Shown: positions 22,440 to 31,507, numbered from the stretch's first letter. The stretch: DNA of 64,000 nt from Luteitalea sp. (GCA_009377495.1 WHTZ01000013.1:46289-110288); one strand, 5' to 3'. Translations and numbers: made by a program. Notes: generated from the sequence alone by a model not told the origin.

Positions 22440-23417
22440 TTAACGCGAGGCGAGCAGACTGATCGGATTCACCGGGCGCCCGTTAATCCAGACCTCATAG
22501 TGCAGGTGTGCGCTCGTCGCGCGGCCTGTAGAGCCCACGTACCCAATGATGTCGCCGCGCTGGACCTGTTCCCCGACCTTCACGCGCGTGCGCGACAGAT
22601 GCGCATAGCGCGTGTCCATCGAAAAGCCGTGCGCGATCGTCACCGTATTGCCGTACCCACCATCCCAGCCGCTCACCTTCACAACGCCATCCGCACTGGC
22701 GCGCACGGGATCGCCCACGCGACCAACGACGTCGAGACCAACGTGGGACGAGCGACGGAATGTAAAAGGATCCCGGCGATAACCATATCCCGATGAGAGC
22801 CAGCCCAACGCCGGCCAAATCGACGGCGTGGCGTTCGCGAGCGCCGCTTGACGTTCCAGGTTCGGCCCGACCGTGGTCAACCGGCGCTGGAGCGAGTCGA
22901 TCAAGAGTCGGAGCACATCGTGGGTGTCTTGCGGGGTCGCGACCGTCGCGGCGAGCACGGCGTCAATGGCCTCGGACCGTAGGCTGCCACCACCGATTGC
23001 GGAGGAGGACGCCCGGTCCCGTGAGGGGTCCCCGGACCCTTCCAGATCCTCAAGCGTGGGACCCCCCAGCGCCTTTTCACGCACACCGTCGGGTAAGCGC
23101 GCCATGGCTGTGCGCACGTCTGCCGATAGCGCCGATTTCGTGACGAGCTCATCGACCGCTTGCTGCAACGACCACACCTGTGATGTGAGCTGACCCGTGG
23201 CCGCGCGAAAGTTCGTGTTTTCAACTTCGAGCGTCGCATTGCGCGTACGCAGATACTCGAGCTCGCTGCGCACCTGCCAGCGTGCGCCCAAGCCGACCAG
23301 GAAGGGCAGGAGGAGGACGCCCATGAGCGCGAGGAGCATCGGGCGCACCGCCACGGTGAACCGCCGAACGGCGCCAGTTGCACGATCGGCCACGAGGACG
23401 GTATAGCGTTTGGCCAT
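22440..23417 (-). CDS. membrane-anchored M23 family peptidase (LytM domain)
   Basis: A 325-residue protein with a short basic N terminus, one transmembrane segment (MLLALMGVLLLPFLVGLGA), a coiled-coil (LEYLRTRNATLEVENTN) and a C-terminal LytM domain. The zinc ligands are seen in SSHVGLDVVG (HxGxD) and HLHYEVW (HxH). It likely cleaves peptidoglycan cross-links or activates an amidase in the periplasm. The layout resembles M23 proteins found with division or polar-growth genes. It is alone between secA and comM on the same strand. Confidence 0.9.
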   Translation of the reverse strand: MAKRYTVLVADRATGAVRRFTVAVRPMLLALMGVLLLPFLVGLGARWQVRSELEYLRTRNATLEVENTNFRAATGQLTSQVWSLQQAVDELVTKSALSADVRTAMARLPDGVREKALGGPTLEDLEGSGDPSRDRASSSAIGGGSLRSEAIDAVLAATVATPQDTHDVLRLLIDSLQRRLTTVGPNLERQAALANATPSIWPALGWLSSGYGYRRDPFTFRRSSHVGLDVVGRVGDPVRASADGVVKVSGWDGGYGNTVTIAHGFSMDTRYAHLSRTRVKVGEQVQRGDIIGYVGSTGRATSAHLHYEVWINGRPVNPISLLASR

Positions 23418-23448
23418 TACTCGATCGGGAAAGCGTGTAGCCTACCGG

Positions 23449-24969
23449 CTAGCCCAGCCGCCCGTCAAGCTTTGGCCTGAACTGGAGGGCCTCGGCGACG
23501 TGCGTGGCTCGAACGTCCGCATCGCCCGCGAGATCGGCAATGGTCCTCGCGACGCGCAGCACACGCGCATGCGCCCGGGCGCTCAAGCCGAGCCGATCGC
23601 TGGCCTGCTCGAGCAGACGCAGGCCGGCGTGGCCCGGCAAGCACCACCGACGGAGCTGGCGGCTCCCCAGCAGGGCGTTCACGCGCGAGATGCCATCCGA
23701 CCAGTACGCGTGTTGGCGGGCCCGTGCTTGCGCGACCCGGATGCGGATCGCGTGTGATGGCTCACCTGTCGGCTGGGCGAGCTGCTCACGCACGGTCACC
23801 GAGGAGACGTCCACGGTGAGATCGACGCGATCGCGCAACGGTCCGGAAATGCGGTATGAATACCGCTCGATGTCCCGCGGTGTGCAGCGGCACCGGGCGG
23901 TCGGGTGGCTGAGAAAGCCGCACGGGCACGGGTTCATCGCGGCGACGAGCTGAAATCGGGCCGGGAAGCGTACCGTCCGACTGGCCCGCGCGATGGTGAT
24001 GTGGCCCTCTTCCAGCGGCTGGCGCAGCACCTCCAGCGCGCGACGCTCGAACTCCGGGAGCTCGTCGAGAAAGAGCACGCCGTTGTGTGCCAGGCTGATC
24101 TCGCCCGGCCGCGCACGCGATCCGCCGCCGACGAGGGCAATGGCCGACGCCGTGTGATGTGGCGCCCGAAACGGCCGACACGGCAGCAGGCCAGCGCCCG
24201 GCGGAAGGACACCCGCCGCAGAGTGAACGGCCGTCGTCTCGAGCGCTTCCTCGAAGCTCCATGGCGGCAGAAGGGCGGGCAAGCGCCGCGCCAGCATGGT
24301 CTTGCCGGTGCCCGGTGGGCCAACGAGGAGCAAGGTGTGGCCGCCCGCGGCGGCTATCTCGAGCGCGCGTTTGGCGAACGCCTGCCCCTGCACTTCTGCC
24401 AAATCCGGCTCTGGCGCGGTCGGCGAGTCGGGTGCCGGCCGCGGCGGCCGCGCACGCTCCGGATGCGTGATGAGCTCCACCGCTGTGCAAAGCGAATCCA
24501 CGGCCAGCACGCGCACACCAGCCACCAGCGCGGCTTCTGCCGCATTGTCCTGCGGAAGCAGTACCGAGGGAATGCCGTGTCGTCTCGCCGCGGCTGCCAC
24601 CGATAGAACGCCATGCGCTGGCTGCACGCCACCATCGAGTGACAACTCGCCCACGACGAGAACATCGTCAATCGCGCGCCTCGCAACGCTGCCCTGCGCC
24701 GCGAGAACGCCGATCGCGATGGGCAAGTCGAGGGCACTCCCAGCCTTCCGGATGTCAGCCGGGGCGAGATTGACCGTAATGCGGTGCTTGGGGAACTCTA
24801 GGCCAGAGTGTTTGATCGCGCTGCGGATGCGGTCGCGACTCTCGCGCACGCTCGTGTCCGGCAGACCAACCATCGCGAAGCCGGGCATCCCAAACGACAC
24901 ATCGACTTCGACGTCGACCAGTTGGGCCTCGAGCCCATGGAGGACAGCCGTGCGCAGTCGCGCGAGCAC
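23449..24969 (-). CDS. comM: YifB/ComM family Mg chelatase-like AAA ATPase
   Basis: About 506 residues, the usual length. An N-terminal domain (RTAVLHGLEAQLVDVEVDVS) precedes the AAA+ core with Walker A GPPGTGKTMLARRLP and Walker B NGVLFLDELPEF; the C-terminal part has the MNPCPCG block. ComM is a branch-migration helicase used during natural transformation. I set the start at GTG 24969 (VLARLRTAVL) because it matches the family and has AGAGG five bases upstream; an ATG at 25041 would add 24 residues unlike the family. Confidence 0.93.
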   Translation of the reverse strand: MLARLRTAVLHGLEAQLVDVEVDVSFGMPGFAMVGLPDTSVRESRDRIRSAIKHSGLEFPKHRITVNLAPADIRKAGSALDLPIAIGVLAAQGSVARRAIDDVLVVGELSLDGGVQPAHGVLSVAAAARRHGIPSVLLPQDNAAEAALVAGVRVLAVDSLCTAVELITHPERARPPRPAPDSPTAPEPDLAEVQGQAFAKRALEIAAAGGHTLLLVGPPGTGKTMLARRLPALLPPWSFEEALETTAVHSAAGVLPPGAGLLPCRPFRAPHHTASAIALVGGGSRARPGEISLAHNGVLFLDELPEFERRALEVLRQPLEEGHITIARASRTVRFPARFQLVAAMNPCPCGFLSHPTARCRCTPRDIERYSYRISGPLRDRVDLTVDVSSVTVREQLAQPTGEPSHAIRIRVAQARARQHAYWSDGISRVNALLGSRQLRRWCLPGHAGLRLLEQASDRLGLSARAHARVLRVARTIADLAGDADVRATHVAEALQFRPKLDGRLG

Positions 24970-25145
24970 ACAGGCCTCTGTGTGCAAGAAGTGGTGCACG
25001 GCTGCGGCGAGCCACGCCGTGGGCCCACGCCGCCCGAACATACTGGCAGTGAAGAAGATAGCGGTCGACCCCTATCGGCGCGTGATTAGCCGCGTGCAGA
25101 AACCACAGCGTTCCGGCCGTTCCGACGGTGCAGATGCTGCGATGT

Positions 25146-26879
25146 CTACTGCGCCGCGCGGGCGCTGCGTGACGGGTAGATGGTCAGACGATCTCCCGGG
25201 TCGAGCCGGCTGCTCCGCAAGCCGTTCCAGGTCTTGAGGTCCGCAACGGAGACCTCGAAGGCACGGGCGATGTCGTAGAGCGTATCGCCCCGGCGCACGC
25301 GATACGTCAAAGACTGCCCATCCGGCTCGCCCGAACCGCCGGCCTTCGCTGCGGCGAGGCTGGTGCCGCCGCGCTCGGCACGGGAGGCAAGGAGCGTCGA
25401 GGCAGGCGCTCGTGGTACGACGAGCTGCTCGCCGATCTGCAGGACGTAAGGCTTCGCGAGGCTGTTGGCGTCGGAGAGGTCCGATTGCCGGACCTTTAAT
25501 TTGCTTGCGATCTTGCTCAGTGAGTCACCTCGGCGCACCGTATACCACTGCAACGACGCCAGCTCGTCACGCTCTGCGCTGACCAGACGCGCGCGCAGTT
25601 GATCGGCCGTGCCCTGCGGCACTTTCAGCTCGTAGTTCGACGCACGAAGCGGCGTCGTCCAGCGCCGGAGCTCGGGGTTGAGCGCCTGAATCTCGTCGAT
25701 GGACACGCCGGTCCACTCAGCCACGCGCCGGAGGTCCACTGCACGCGAGACGGCCACCTTGTCGTAATCTACAGGGGGCTCGCCGCTGATCGCGAAGCCG
25801 TACTGCGCTGGACTACGGGCGACGATGATCGCCGCCAGAATCATGGGGACGTACTCGCGCGTCTCGCGTGGCAGGTACCGGGTCGTGCCGGAGAGCCGCC
25901 AAAAATCGGAGGTGCCGGCTCGCCGGATGGCGCGTTGCACGCGTCCCGGGCCGCCGTTGTACGAGGCGAGCGCGAGCAGCCAGTCGCCCTCGAACATCGT
26001 GCGGAGCGTCTTCAGATAACGCGCTGCCGCCTGCGTGGCTTTTTCTGGATCGGCGCGCTCATCGACGAACCAGTTGGTCTCGAGCCCGTTCTCTGCGGCC
26101 GTTCCTCGCATGAATTGCCAGACACCCTTGGCGCGCGCGCGCGACAACGCCGTCGGCTTGAACGCGCTCTCGATGAGCGGAATATAAGCGAGGTCCAGGG
26201 GAATCCCCTCCGCGCGGAAGACCTCCTGGATCATGGGCAGATATTGGTGGCCCCGTGCCAGGCCGCTCTCGATCGTGTCACGCAGACGAGTCTGAAACAG
26301 TTGCACATACTGCAAGACCCGATTGTTCTGCGGGATGGGGATGTCGTGTGCCGTGGCGGCGAGGTCCCGTGCAACCGTCTCCTGGACGCCTGGCTTCGCG
26401 GGCAGCGGCGGATTGAACGTGGTGATCTCGAGGACCTTGTCGATCAGCGCCGGCTCGGAGGGCTTCTCGGTAAAGCCATCGCCCGTGGCGAGAGCCAGGG
26501 CTTCCTGGGCGCTGATGCGGTCGACGAGCCGATCGAAGTGTTCGCTCAGCCGCGCGTCAGACCGCGCCCCCCAGGGCGATTCCGTGATGACACGCAGCGC
26601 CTGGTCGAACTCGCGACGGGCCCGATCCAGGTGACCCGCTCTCAGCTCGCGCTCTCCGTTGGCGTAGTGTTGCTCGGACGTCGCGAGGAGCGTCGCGATG
26701 GGATCTTTCGCTGACCGATCGCCCGTCTTGCCTGGCGCTGTTTGGGCCTGCGCATCACGGCCCGGCCGGCGTGACGTGTCTTCCGCGACCCGCGGCTTCC
26801 CAACACCGGGAATGAGACTGCAGCCTGAAATGCATGTGAGACAGAGAAGTGACACCGGCAAGCCGGCTGGTCTTTGCAT
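25146..26879 (-). CDS. LysM-containing membrane-bound lytic transglycosylase (MltD-like)
   Basis: A 577-residue lipoprotein. The N terminus has a lipobox (LLCLTCISGC). The SLT domain lies near 230-400, with its catalytic Glu in LIESAFKPTALS and LASYNGGPGRVQRAI. Two LysM modules end the chain (WYTVRRGDSLSKIASKL and YRVRRGDTLYDIARAF), the second close to the C terminus. It cleaves the glycan strand to 1,6-anhydro muropeptides at the outer membrane. The start at 26879 is preferred (GGGAG at a suitable distance, signal at the N terminus) over 26930. Confidence 0.93.
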   Translation of the reverse strand: MQRPAGLPVSLLCLTCISGCSLIPGVGKPRVAEDTSRRPGRDAQAQTAPGKTGDRSAKDPIATLLATSEQHYANGERELRAGHLDRARREFDQALRVITESPWGARSDARLSEHFDRLVDRISAQEALALATGDGFTEKPSEPALIDKVLEITTFNPPLPAKPGVQETVARDLAATAHDIPIPQNNRVLQYVQLFQTRLRDTIESGLARGHQYLPMIQEVFRAEGIPLDLAYIPLIESAFKPTALSRARAKGVWQFMRGTAAENGLETNWFVDERADPEKATQAAARYLKTLRTMFEGDWLLALASYNGGPGRVQRAIRRAGTSDFWRLSGTTRYLPRETREYVPMILAAIIVARSPAQYGFAISGEPPVDYDKVAVSRAVDLRRVAEWTGVSIDEIQALNPELRRWTTPLRASNYELKVPQGTADQLRARLVSAERDELASLQWYTVRRGDSLSKIASKLKVRQSDLSDANSLAKPYVLQIGEQLVVPRAPASTLLASRAERGGTSLAAAKAGGSGEPDGQSLTYRVRRGDTLYDIARAFEVSVADLKTWNGLRSSRLDPGDRLTIYPSRSARAAQ

Positions 26880-27163
26880 CTGGCGCTCCCACCGTCCAAG
26901 GCCATGCTGAAACCGACTGCGGAATGACACGTGTCCGCACGACCCGAACCGTCCAGTGCCCCTGCGGGCGTGACGACAGGCCTTTACGGCCTACGGAGTA
27001 CTGGGCAAGTCCGGCGCGTGCCGGACCAGGATGTCAAAGCTAGGCCTCGCTGGGCAGAGTGCCTGAGGTACTGGGCGCGTAGCGTAGCACCGGGTTTAGC
27101 GGCCGTCAACCCGTAAGGTGAGACAGTAAGGTCAGACAGGTCAGTAATAGCGGGCGAAATACC
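26880..27163. other. intergenic region with hairpins, no gene
   Basis: Between the transglycosylase start and the aldehyde dehydrogenase stop lie several short hairpins, such as AGGCC-TTTAC-GGCCT (26985-26999), GTCCGGC-GCGT-GCCGGAC and a repeated GTACTGGGC (about 27000 and 27067). GTAAGGTGAGACA and GTAAGGTCAGACA (from 27114) form a near-tandem repeat. I see no coding sequence and no RNA family I can name. Confidence 0.5.
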
Positions 27164-28909
27164 TTACTCCAGGAACACACGGTGGGTCTCGGCGAGCTCG
27201 CGCGCGGCTGGCGTCACGATCGCCCGGGGCGCGAGCCGGATCTTGCGGCCAGACTTCAGCGCTTGTCGCACATCGTCCTCGCAGACAAAAGGAGCCGCCT
27301 CTTGTTCTTCGTTCGACGAGGGCAGCGGCTCTGCGGGCGCCGCCGAGGGACCGGCGGCCGGTTGGATGCCGCGCGCGGCGAGAAAGGCATCAATCCGGTC
27401 CGCGAGTACTGCGGCGTCCAAGCCTCGTTCGACCGCCGGTGCAGTCGGCAGACGCGGTGTCTGCGTCGTGCCCAGCCGAGGCGTCGATGTCGCGCTTGCC
27501 ATGCGCGCAGCGTTTGCGATCTCTGGACGTGCAGCGGCCGCCTGGGTCTCGTACGCGAGCCGCTTGATGTTGAGGAGGTGCAGCGGCGAGATATTGTCCG
27601 AGGTAATGTTGCCCCCAAAGCCGCCGCACCCCAATGTCATCGCCGGATCGAGGCCCGTCGTCAACCCAATGGACCCGTGCGTCGTGGGCGTATTGACAAC
27701 GATGCGGTTCGCCGGCTTGTGGAGCCCGAACTGCAGGATCACCTCGTCGTTACGCGAGTGGATCGCCATGGTGTGACCCATCCCGCCGTAGCGCAGGATC
27801 TCCTTACAACGTTCACATCCCTCGCGCCAGTCTTTGACGATGTAATAGGAAAGGACGGGGCAGAGCTTCTCGATCGACAGTGGGTAGTCGCGACCGACGC
27901 CCGCGAGTGCGGCGATGAGCACGGTGGTCCCTGCGGAAACGGTGACACCGGACTGTTCAGCAACAGCCGTTGCTGGCTTGCCGACCAACGCCGGGTTTGG
28001 CAGGCGCTGTGCGGTTACGAGCACCCGTCCGACGAGATCGATCTCGGATGGGGATAGGAAGTGAGCGCCCATCGCCTGAAACGTCTGGCGCACACGTGAC
28101 TCGATCGATGCATCGACGACGACAGCGTTCTCAGCCGAGCAGAGCACGCCGTTGTCGAACGTCTTGCCCGTGATGATGTCGCGGACCGCCTTCTCGATAT
28201 CGGCGCTCTCCTCGATGTACGCGGGGGCGTTGCCGGGACCAACGCCGTAGGCGGGTTTGCCCGCGCTGTAGGCTGCGCGCACCAGCCCCATGCCGCCGGT
28301 CGCCAGAATCACCGCGACATCCCGGTGCTTCATCAGCTCCTGCGTGCCCTCGATCGTGACGGTGCGCATCCAACCAATCGCACCGGCGGGCGCGCCCGCC
28401 TCTCGCGCGGCCGCTTCCATGAGCTCGGCCGCGCGAATGATGCACCGAACCGCCGCCGGATGTGGGCTGAGCACAATCGCGCACCGCGCCTTGAGCGCGA
28501 TGAGCATCTTGTAGATGGCCGTAGAGGTTGGGTTCGTGGACGGCACAACCGCGGCCACCACGCCAAATGGCTCAGCGATCTCGACGACCTTCCGGTCCTC
28601 GAGGCGTCGCACGATGCCAACGGTGCACATGGGCCGGATGAAGGCATGCACGCGCTGGGAGGCGAACAGGTTCTTTTGGATCTTGTCTGCCACGACGCCG
28701 TAGCCCGTCTCCTCAACCGCCAGAGCCGCGATCTCCTCGGCGTGCGCCGTGGCTGCCGCGGCCGCACGGTCGACGATGGCGTCCACTTGCGCTTGCGAGA
28801 ATTCGGCGAGCGTCAGCTGGGCAGTCTTGGCTTCTCGCGCGAGCAGGCGCGCCTCGGCGACGGAGGCGAGGTCACGGTCGGCTGGAGCCGGTGCAGTTAC
28901 TTCGGCCAT
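27164..28909 (-). CDS. acylating aldehyde dehydrogenase, microcompartment-associated, with C-terminal extension
   Basis: A 581-residue CoA-acylating aldehyde dehydrogenase of the EutE/PduP/AdhE-N type. The core (1-455) has the cofactor-binding PSTNPTSTAIYKMLIALKAR, a GMGLVRAAYSAGKPAYGVGPG block and catalytic Cys257 in FDNGVLCSAENAVV. A flexible Ala/Pro-rich linker, a short amphipathic helix (AAVLADRIDAFLAARG, about 499-515; a possible encapsulation peptide) and a terminal unit (FVCEDDVRQALKSGRKIRLA then IVTPAARELA) follow. It would oxidise an aldehyde to acyl-CoA, here probably inside a protein shell, because a BMC-H gene precedes it by 29 bases. The substrate is not determined. Confidence 0.9.
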   Translation of the reverse strand: MAEVTAPAPADRDLASVAEARLLAREAKTAQLTLAEFSQAQVDAIVDRAAAAATAHAEEIAALAVEETGYGVVADKIQKNLFASQRVHAFIRPMCTVGIVRRLEDRKVVEIAEPFGVVAAVVPSTNPTSTAIYKMLIALKARCAIVLSPHPAAVRCIIRAAELMEAAAREAGAPAGAIGWMRTVTIEGTQELMKHRDVAVILATGGMGLVRAAYSAGKPAYGVGPGNAPAYIEESADIEKAVRDIITGKTFDNGVLCSAENAVVVDASIESRVRQTFQAMGAHFLSPSEIDLVGRVLVTAQRLPNPALVGKPATAVAEQSGVTVSAGTTVLIAALAGVGRDYPLSIEKLCPVLSYYIVKDWREGCERCKEILRYGGMGHTMAIHSRNDEVILQFGLHKPANRIVVNTPTTHGSIGLTTGLDPAMTLGCGGFGGNITSDNISPLHLLNIKRLAYETQAAAARPEIANAARMASATSTPRLGTTQTPRLPTAPAVERGLDAAVLADRIDAFLAARGIQPAAGPSAAPAEPLPSSNEEQEAAPFVCEDDVRQALKSGRKIRLAPRAIVTPAARELAETHRVFLE

Positions 28910-28938
28910 GTGGAAAAGGTCTCCGATCCCTTTTCCCC

Positions 28939-29232
28939 TTACGTCGCCGATGTCTCGGACGGCTTCGGCAGGATCCGTTCCACCTCGGCGTGCGGGCGTG
29001 GGATGACGTGCACCGACACGAGCTCGCCGACCCGCCGCGCGGCGGCGGCGCCCGCATCGGTCGCGGCCTTGACCGCGCCAACGTCACCGCGCACGAGTAC
29101 GGTCACGTAGGCCGCGCCGATGTATTCTTTACCCACGAGCACCACATTGGCTGCCTTGACCATGGCGTCGGCCGCTTCGATTGCGCCGACCAGGCCACGT
29201 GTTTCGATCATACCGAGCGCTTCGAGAGACAT
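28939..29232 (-). CDS. BMC-H microcompartment shell protein (PduA/EutM/CcmK-like)
   Basis: A 97-residue single-BMC-domain protein: [40 protein letters not shown] and [17 protein letters not shown] are canonical. Such proteins assemble into hexagonal tiles of polyhedral microcompartments whose central pore passes metabolites. It is the first gene of a two-gene unit with the acylating aldehyde dehydrogenase (29-bp gap). No pentamer (BMC-P), trimer (BMC-T) or signature lyase is present in the window, so the other shell parts must be encoded elsewhere or the locus is a remnant. Confidence 0.95.
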   Translation of the reverse strand: MSLEALGMIETRGLVGAIEAADAMVKAANVVLVGKEYIGAAYVTVLVRGDVGAVKAATDAGAAAARRVGELVSVHVIPRPHAEVERILPKPSETSAT

Positions 29233-29256
29233 GAGTAGACGCGAATGTAGCAGGAA

Positions 29257-29313
29257 AGGGGTAAAGGGGTAAAGGGGGAGAGGGGTAAAGGGGGAGAAGG
29301 GTAAAGGGTAAAG
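29257..29313. repeat. G-rich octad/heptad tandem repeat
   Basis: Degenerate AAGGGGTA-type units (AAAGGGGT, AAAGGGGGAG, AAGGGTA) repeat across 29257-29313, directly upstream of the minus-strand BMC-H gene. The same motif ends the AAA+ regulator gene near 9345-9390. It is G-quadruplex-like in composition. The gap 29233-29572 holds only repeats and the leader of the next gene. Confidence 0.75.
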
Positions 29314-29318
29314 GTAGG

Positions 29319-29446
29319 GCGCGGCTTAGCCGCGCCGGCGCATCAGCTCTGCCTGGCGCCCCTAAAGGGGCGCCCTACACGAAGATTGATTTGATTTGAG
29401 TATTCTTCGTGTTCTTTGTTCTTCGTGCTCTTCGTGTTCTTCGTGG
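29319..29446. repeat. REP-like palindrome with CTTCGTG repeats
   Basis: GTAGGGCGCGGCTTAGCCGC (29317 onward) and GGCGCCCCTAAAGGGGCGCC (near 29357) are two palindromes. A run of TTCTTCGTG/CTCTTCGTG units follows (29402-29446). The region at 34463-34569 contains the same components in the other orientation, so this is a composite repeat. Confidence 0.65.
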
Positions 29447-29572
29447 TGAGCGCCGGTGCGGCCAACTCCCGTATTGCATAGGCGGAGACGACTACGTTAC
29501 CATCCCCGACCTGACGGGCGCGGGACCGTCAGGGATTGCCCCCGCTCTACCGTGCCTGTCAGGAGTAATCAC

Positions 29573-30445
29573 GTGAGGACATGGGGTGTGTGCCTGGGGC
29601 TGGCGCTGTTGGCGACCGGGGCTTGCCGGCAGGAGCCGGAGACCGAGACGCCTGTCGCTAGGCCGGCCTTCAAGCCAAGTAAGGCGCGTGTCGCCCTCGG
29701 GAGCCCGCTCGAGCTGACGTACCGGTTCACCGTGGCGGAGGACTTGCAACCAATCGACGGCAACTACCGTGTCTTTGTCCACTTCCTCGACTCGGATCGG
29801 GAATTGATGTGGACCGACGACCACGAGCCGGCGAAGGCGACAACCGAGTGGCAGCCCGGTGACGTCATCGAGTACTCGCGCACCATGTTCGTCCCCAACT
29901 ATCCGTACATTGGCCAAGCCACCGTGCTCATGGGGCTGTACGACGTCGAGGCGGGCACCCGCCTCCCGCTGAGCGGCGACGACAATGGCCAGCGAGGGTA
30001 TCGGGTGGGCTCACTGGAGCTGCTGCCGCAGTCGGAGAACGTCTTCCTCTTCTTCAAAGAGGGGTGGCACCCGTCGGAAAGCTCGCCGGACGATGTGGCC
30101 GTTGAGTGGTGGTGGACCCAGAAAGTCGCCACGATCTCGTTGCGGAACCCGAAGCAGGACGTCGCGTTCTATCTTGATTTCGACGGGCGGCCAGAGCTCG
30201 TTCCAGGCCAGACCGTCACGGTCAAAGTGGGCGAGACCGCGATTGAGACATTCCCGGTGCCAAAGGGAGAACCCACGATTCACCGCGTACCCATCGCGGC
30301 GGCTCAGTTGGGCGAAAGCGAGCACGTGGAGATTGTGCTCGACATCAACCGAACGTTCGTGCCCGCCAAGTTGCCGGACGGCGATTCCGAGGACCCGCGC
30401 GAGCTCGGCATCCGCGTCTTCCATGCCTCCGTAGAGCCAAGCTAA
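29573..30445 (+). CDS. hypothetical lipoprotein
   Basis: A 290-residue protein whose family I do not recognise. The GTG at 29573 has AGGAG seven bases upstream and gives a signal peptide (VCLGLALLATGAC) with a lipobox-like end. The first half looks like an immunoglobulin-like beta sandwich (SPLELTYRFTVAEDLQPIDG; YRVFVHFLDSDRELMWTDDH; VIEYSRTMFVPNYPYIGQA). The second half carries WWWTQKVATISLRNP and more beta strands. Probably a cell-envelope or secreted protein. It is followed by a heptad palindrome. Confidence 0.7.
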   Translation: MRTWGVCLGLALLATGACRQEPETETPVARPAFKPSKARVALGSPLELTYRFTVAEDLQPIDGNYRVFVHFLDSDRELMWTDDHEPAKATTEWQPGDVIEYSRTMFVPNYPYIGQATVLMGLYDVEAGTRLPLSGDDNGQRGYRVGSLELLPQSENVFLFFKEGWHPSESSPDDVAVEWWWTQKVATISLRNPKQDVAFYLDFDGRPELVPGQTVTVKVGETAIETFPVPKGEPTIHRVPIAAAQLGESEHVEIVLDINRTFVPAKLPDGDSEDPRELGIRVFHASVEPS

Positions 30446-30449
30446 AGAC

Positions 30450-30572
30450 AGGTGCCAGGGGCTAGGTGCCAGGGCCGTCTCAGGCTCTAGGGCTCAGATC
30501 AGCCCTGAGCCCTAAGAACCCGATCCCTGAAACCTAAGACACCCCTCGCACCTCGCACCTGGCACCTCGCAC
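30450..30572. repeat. heptad palindrome upstream of lytic transglycosylase
   Basis: Left units GGTGCCA, GGGGCTA, GGTGCCA, GGGCCGTCTCAGG (30450-30483) face right units CCCCTCGCACCTCGCACCTG then GCACCTCGCACC (30542-30572). The central hairpin is AGGGCTCAG-ATCAGCC-CTGAGCCCT. It is the same family as at 11317 and 19014. Confidence 0.72.
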
Positions 30573-30582
30573 CTTTGTTTCC

Positions 30583-30591
30583 TGCTACACT
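30583..30591 (+). promoter_or_regulatory. extended -10 promoter, predicted leaderless start
   Basis: TGCTACACT is an extended -10 (TACACT at 30586-30591). Its predicted transcription start, about 30597-30598, coincides with the ATG at 30599, so the transcript would begin at the start codon. No Shine-Dalgarno sits before that ATG. Confidence 0.45.
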
Positions 30592-30598
30592 GACCGCA

Positions 30599-31267
30599 AT
30601 GCTCCGTCGGCGGCTCCCTGCTACTGGAATCTTGATTGCCTCCGTTTGGTGGCCAACCGTGGCGTCGGCCGACCTCGTGTTCCTGACTTCAGGCCGCAGC
30701 CTCTCGGTCAAGAGCTATCGTGTCGAAGGCGATCAGGCCATTCTGGACCTGCGCAGCGGTGGTCGGGTCATCTTTTCCGCCGCGCTCGTCACACGCGTCG
30801 GGCCAGACGAGGTGCCGTACCCCGAGCCGGAGGGCGAATCGCTAGCCGAGCGGGCGGCCACCTTGCCGACAAGCCCCGTGAAGCCGCCGGTGCAGTACGT
30901 GCGGCTCGTCGAACAGACGTCCCTTCGACATCAGGTGGATCCAAAGCTCGTGCATGCTGTGATCGCCGTCGAATCGCGGTATAAGTCGCGGGCGCGCTCC
31001 CGCAAAGGCGCGATGGGCTTGATGCAGCTCATGCCGGAGACCGCCCGACAATATGCCGTTGCCAACCCATATGATCCGGCCGCGAACATCGACGCCGGTG
31101 TTCGCCATCTTCGCTCGCTCCTGGATCGGTTCGACCTCACGCTCGCTCTGGCCGCCTACAACGCGGGAGAAGCGGCTGTGCGCCGTTTCGGTGGCGTGCC
31201 ACCCTATCGAGAGACCCGCGACTACGTTCGGCGCGTACTGGCGATGGTGGGTCCTCTCAGTCCGTAG
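30599..31267 (+). CDS. soluble lytic transglycosylase-like protein (SLT domain)
   Basis: A 222-residue protein with a signal peptide (PATGILIASVWWPTVASA), a short N-terminal beta region (FLTSGRSLSVKSYRVEGDQ) and an SLT domain of about 110 residues. The catalytic Glu is in HAVIAVESRYKSRARS, with KGAMGLMQLMPETARQY and LALAAYNAGEAAVRRFGG. It would cleave peptidoglycan in the periplasm. An upstream ATG at 30575 is possible but would put the signal peptide further in. Confidence 0.9.
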   Translation: MLRRRLPATGILIASVWWPTVASADLVFLTSGRSLSVKSYRVEGDQAILDLRSGGRVIFSAALVTRVGPDEVPYPEPEGESLAERAATLPTSPVKPPVQYVRLVEQTSLRHQVDPKLVHAVIAVESRYKSRARSRKGAMGLMQLMPETARQYAVANPYDPAANIDAGVRHLRSLLDRFDLTLALAAYNAGEAAVRRFGGVPPYRETRDYVRRVLAMVGPLSP

Positions 31268-31379
31268 TGTCGCGAGATCTGTGATTCGGGACACGAGGTG
31301 CGCCGTTCCGGCCGAATTTCCTAACCGAACGTCTGATTTTCGCCGGCCGACTTTCGCGGTGTCCGTTGCGCGCCTCGGA

Positions 31380-31385
31380 TATAAT
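31380..31385 (+). promoter_or_regulatory. candidate -10 for the pilus/secretion operon
   Basis: TATAAT at 31380-31385 is a consensus -10 in the 240-bp gap before the GspF/PilC gene. No clear -35 is at the right distance, and the leader would be about 115 bases. A short hairpin GAGGC-GAA-GCCTC sits near 31486. Confidence 0.4.
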
Positions 31386-31507
31386 CGCGGCGAACGAGCC
31401 GGTAATTCCCGCAGTGGCAAGCGGTTACGGCTAGTGACGAGGCGTCGCCAATTGTTGCTAGTCTGCACCGTCGATGGCCACTGCTGAGGCGAAGCCTCGT
31501 TACGTCG

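Noticed and set aside
26941..27120. Possible c-di-GMP-I riboswitch or SRP RNA in the gap before the lytic transglycosylase.
   Set aside because: GGGCAA and GTCAAAGC resemble parts of GEMM-I on the plus strand, but the tetraloop (GCGT) is not GNRA, the closing stem does not pair, and no plus-strand gene follows. SRP core GGAAGG..AGCAG is absent.
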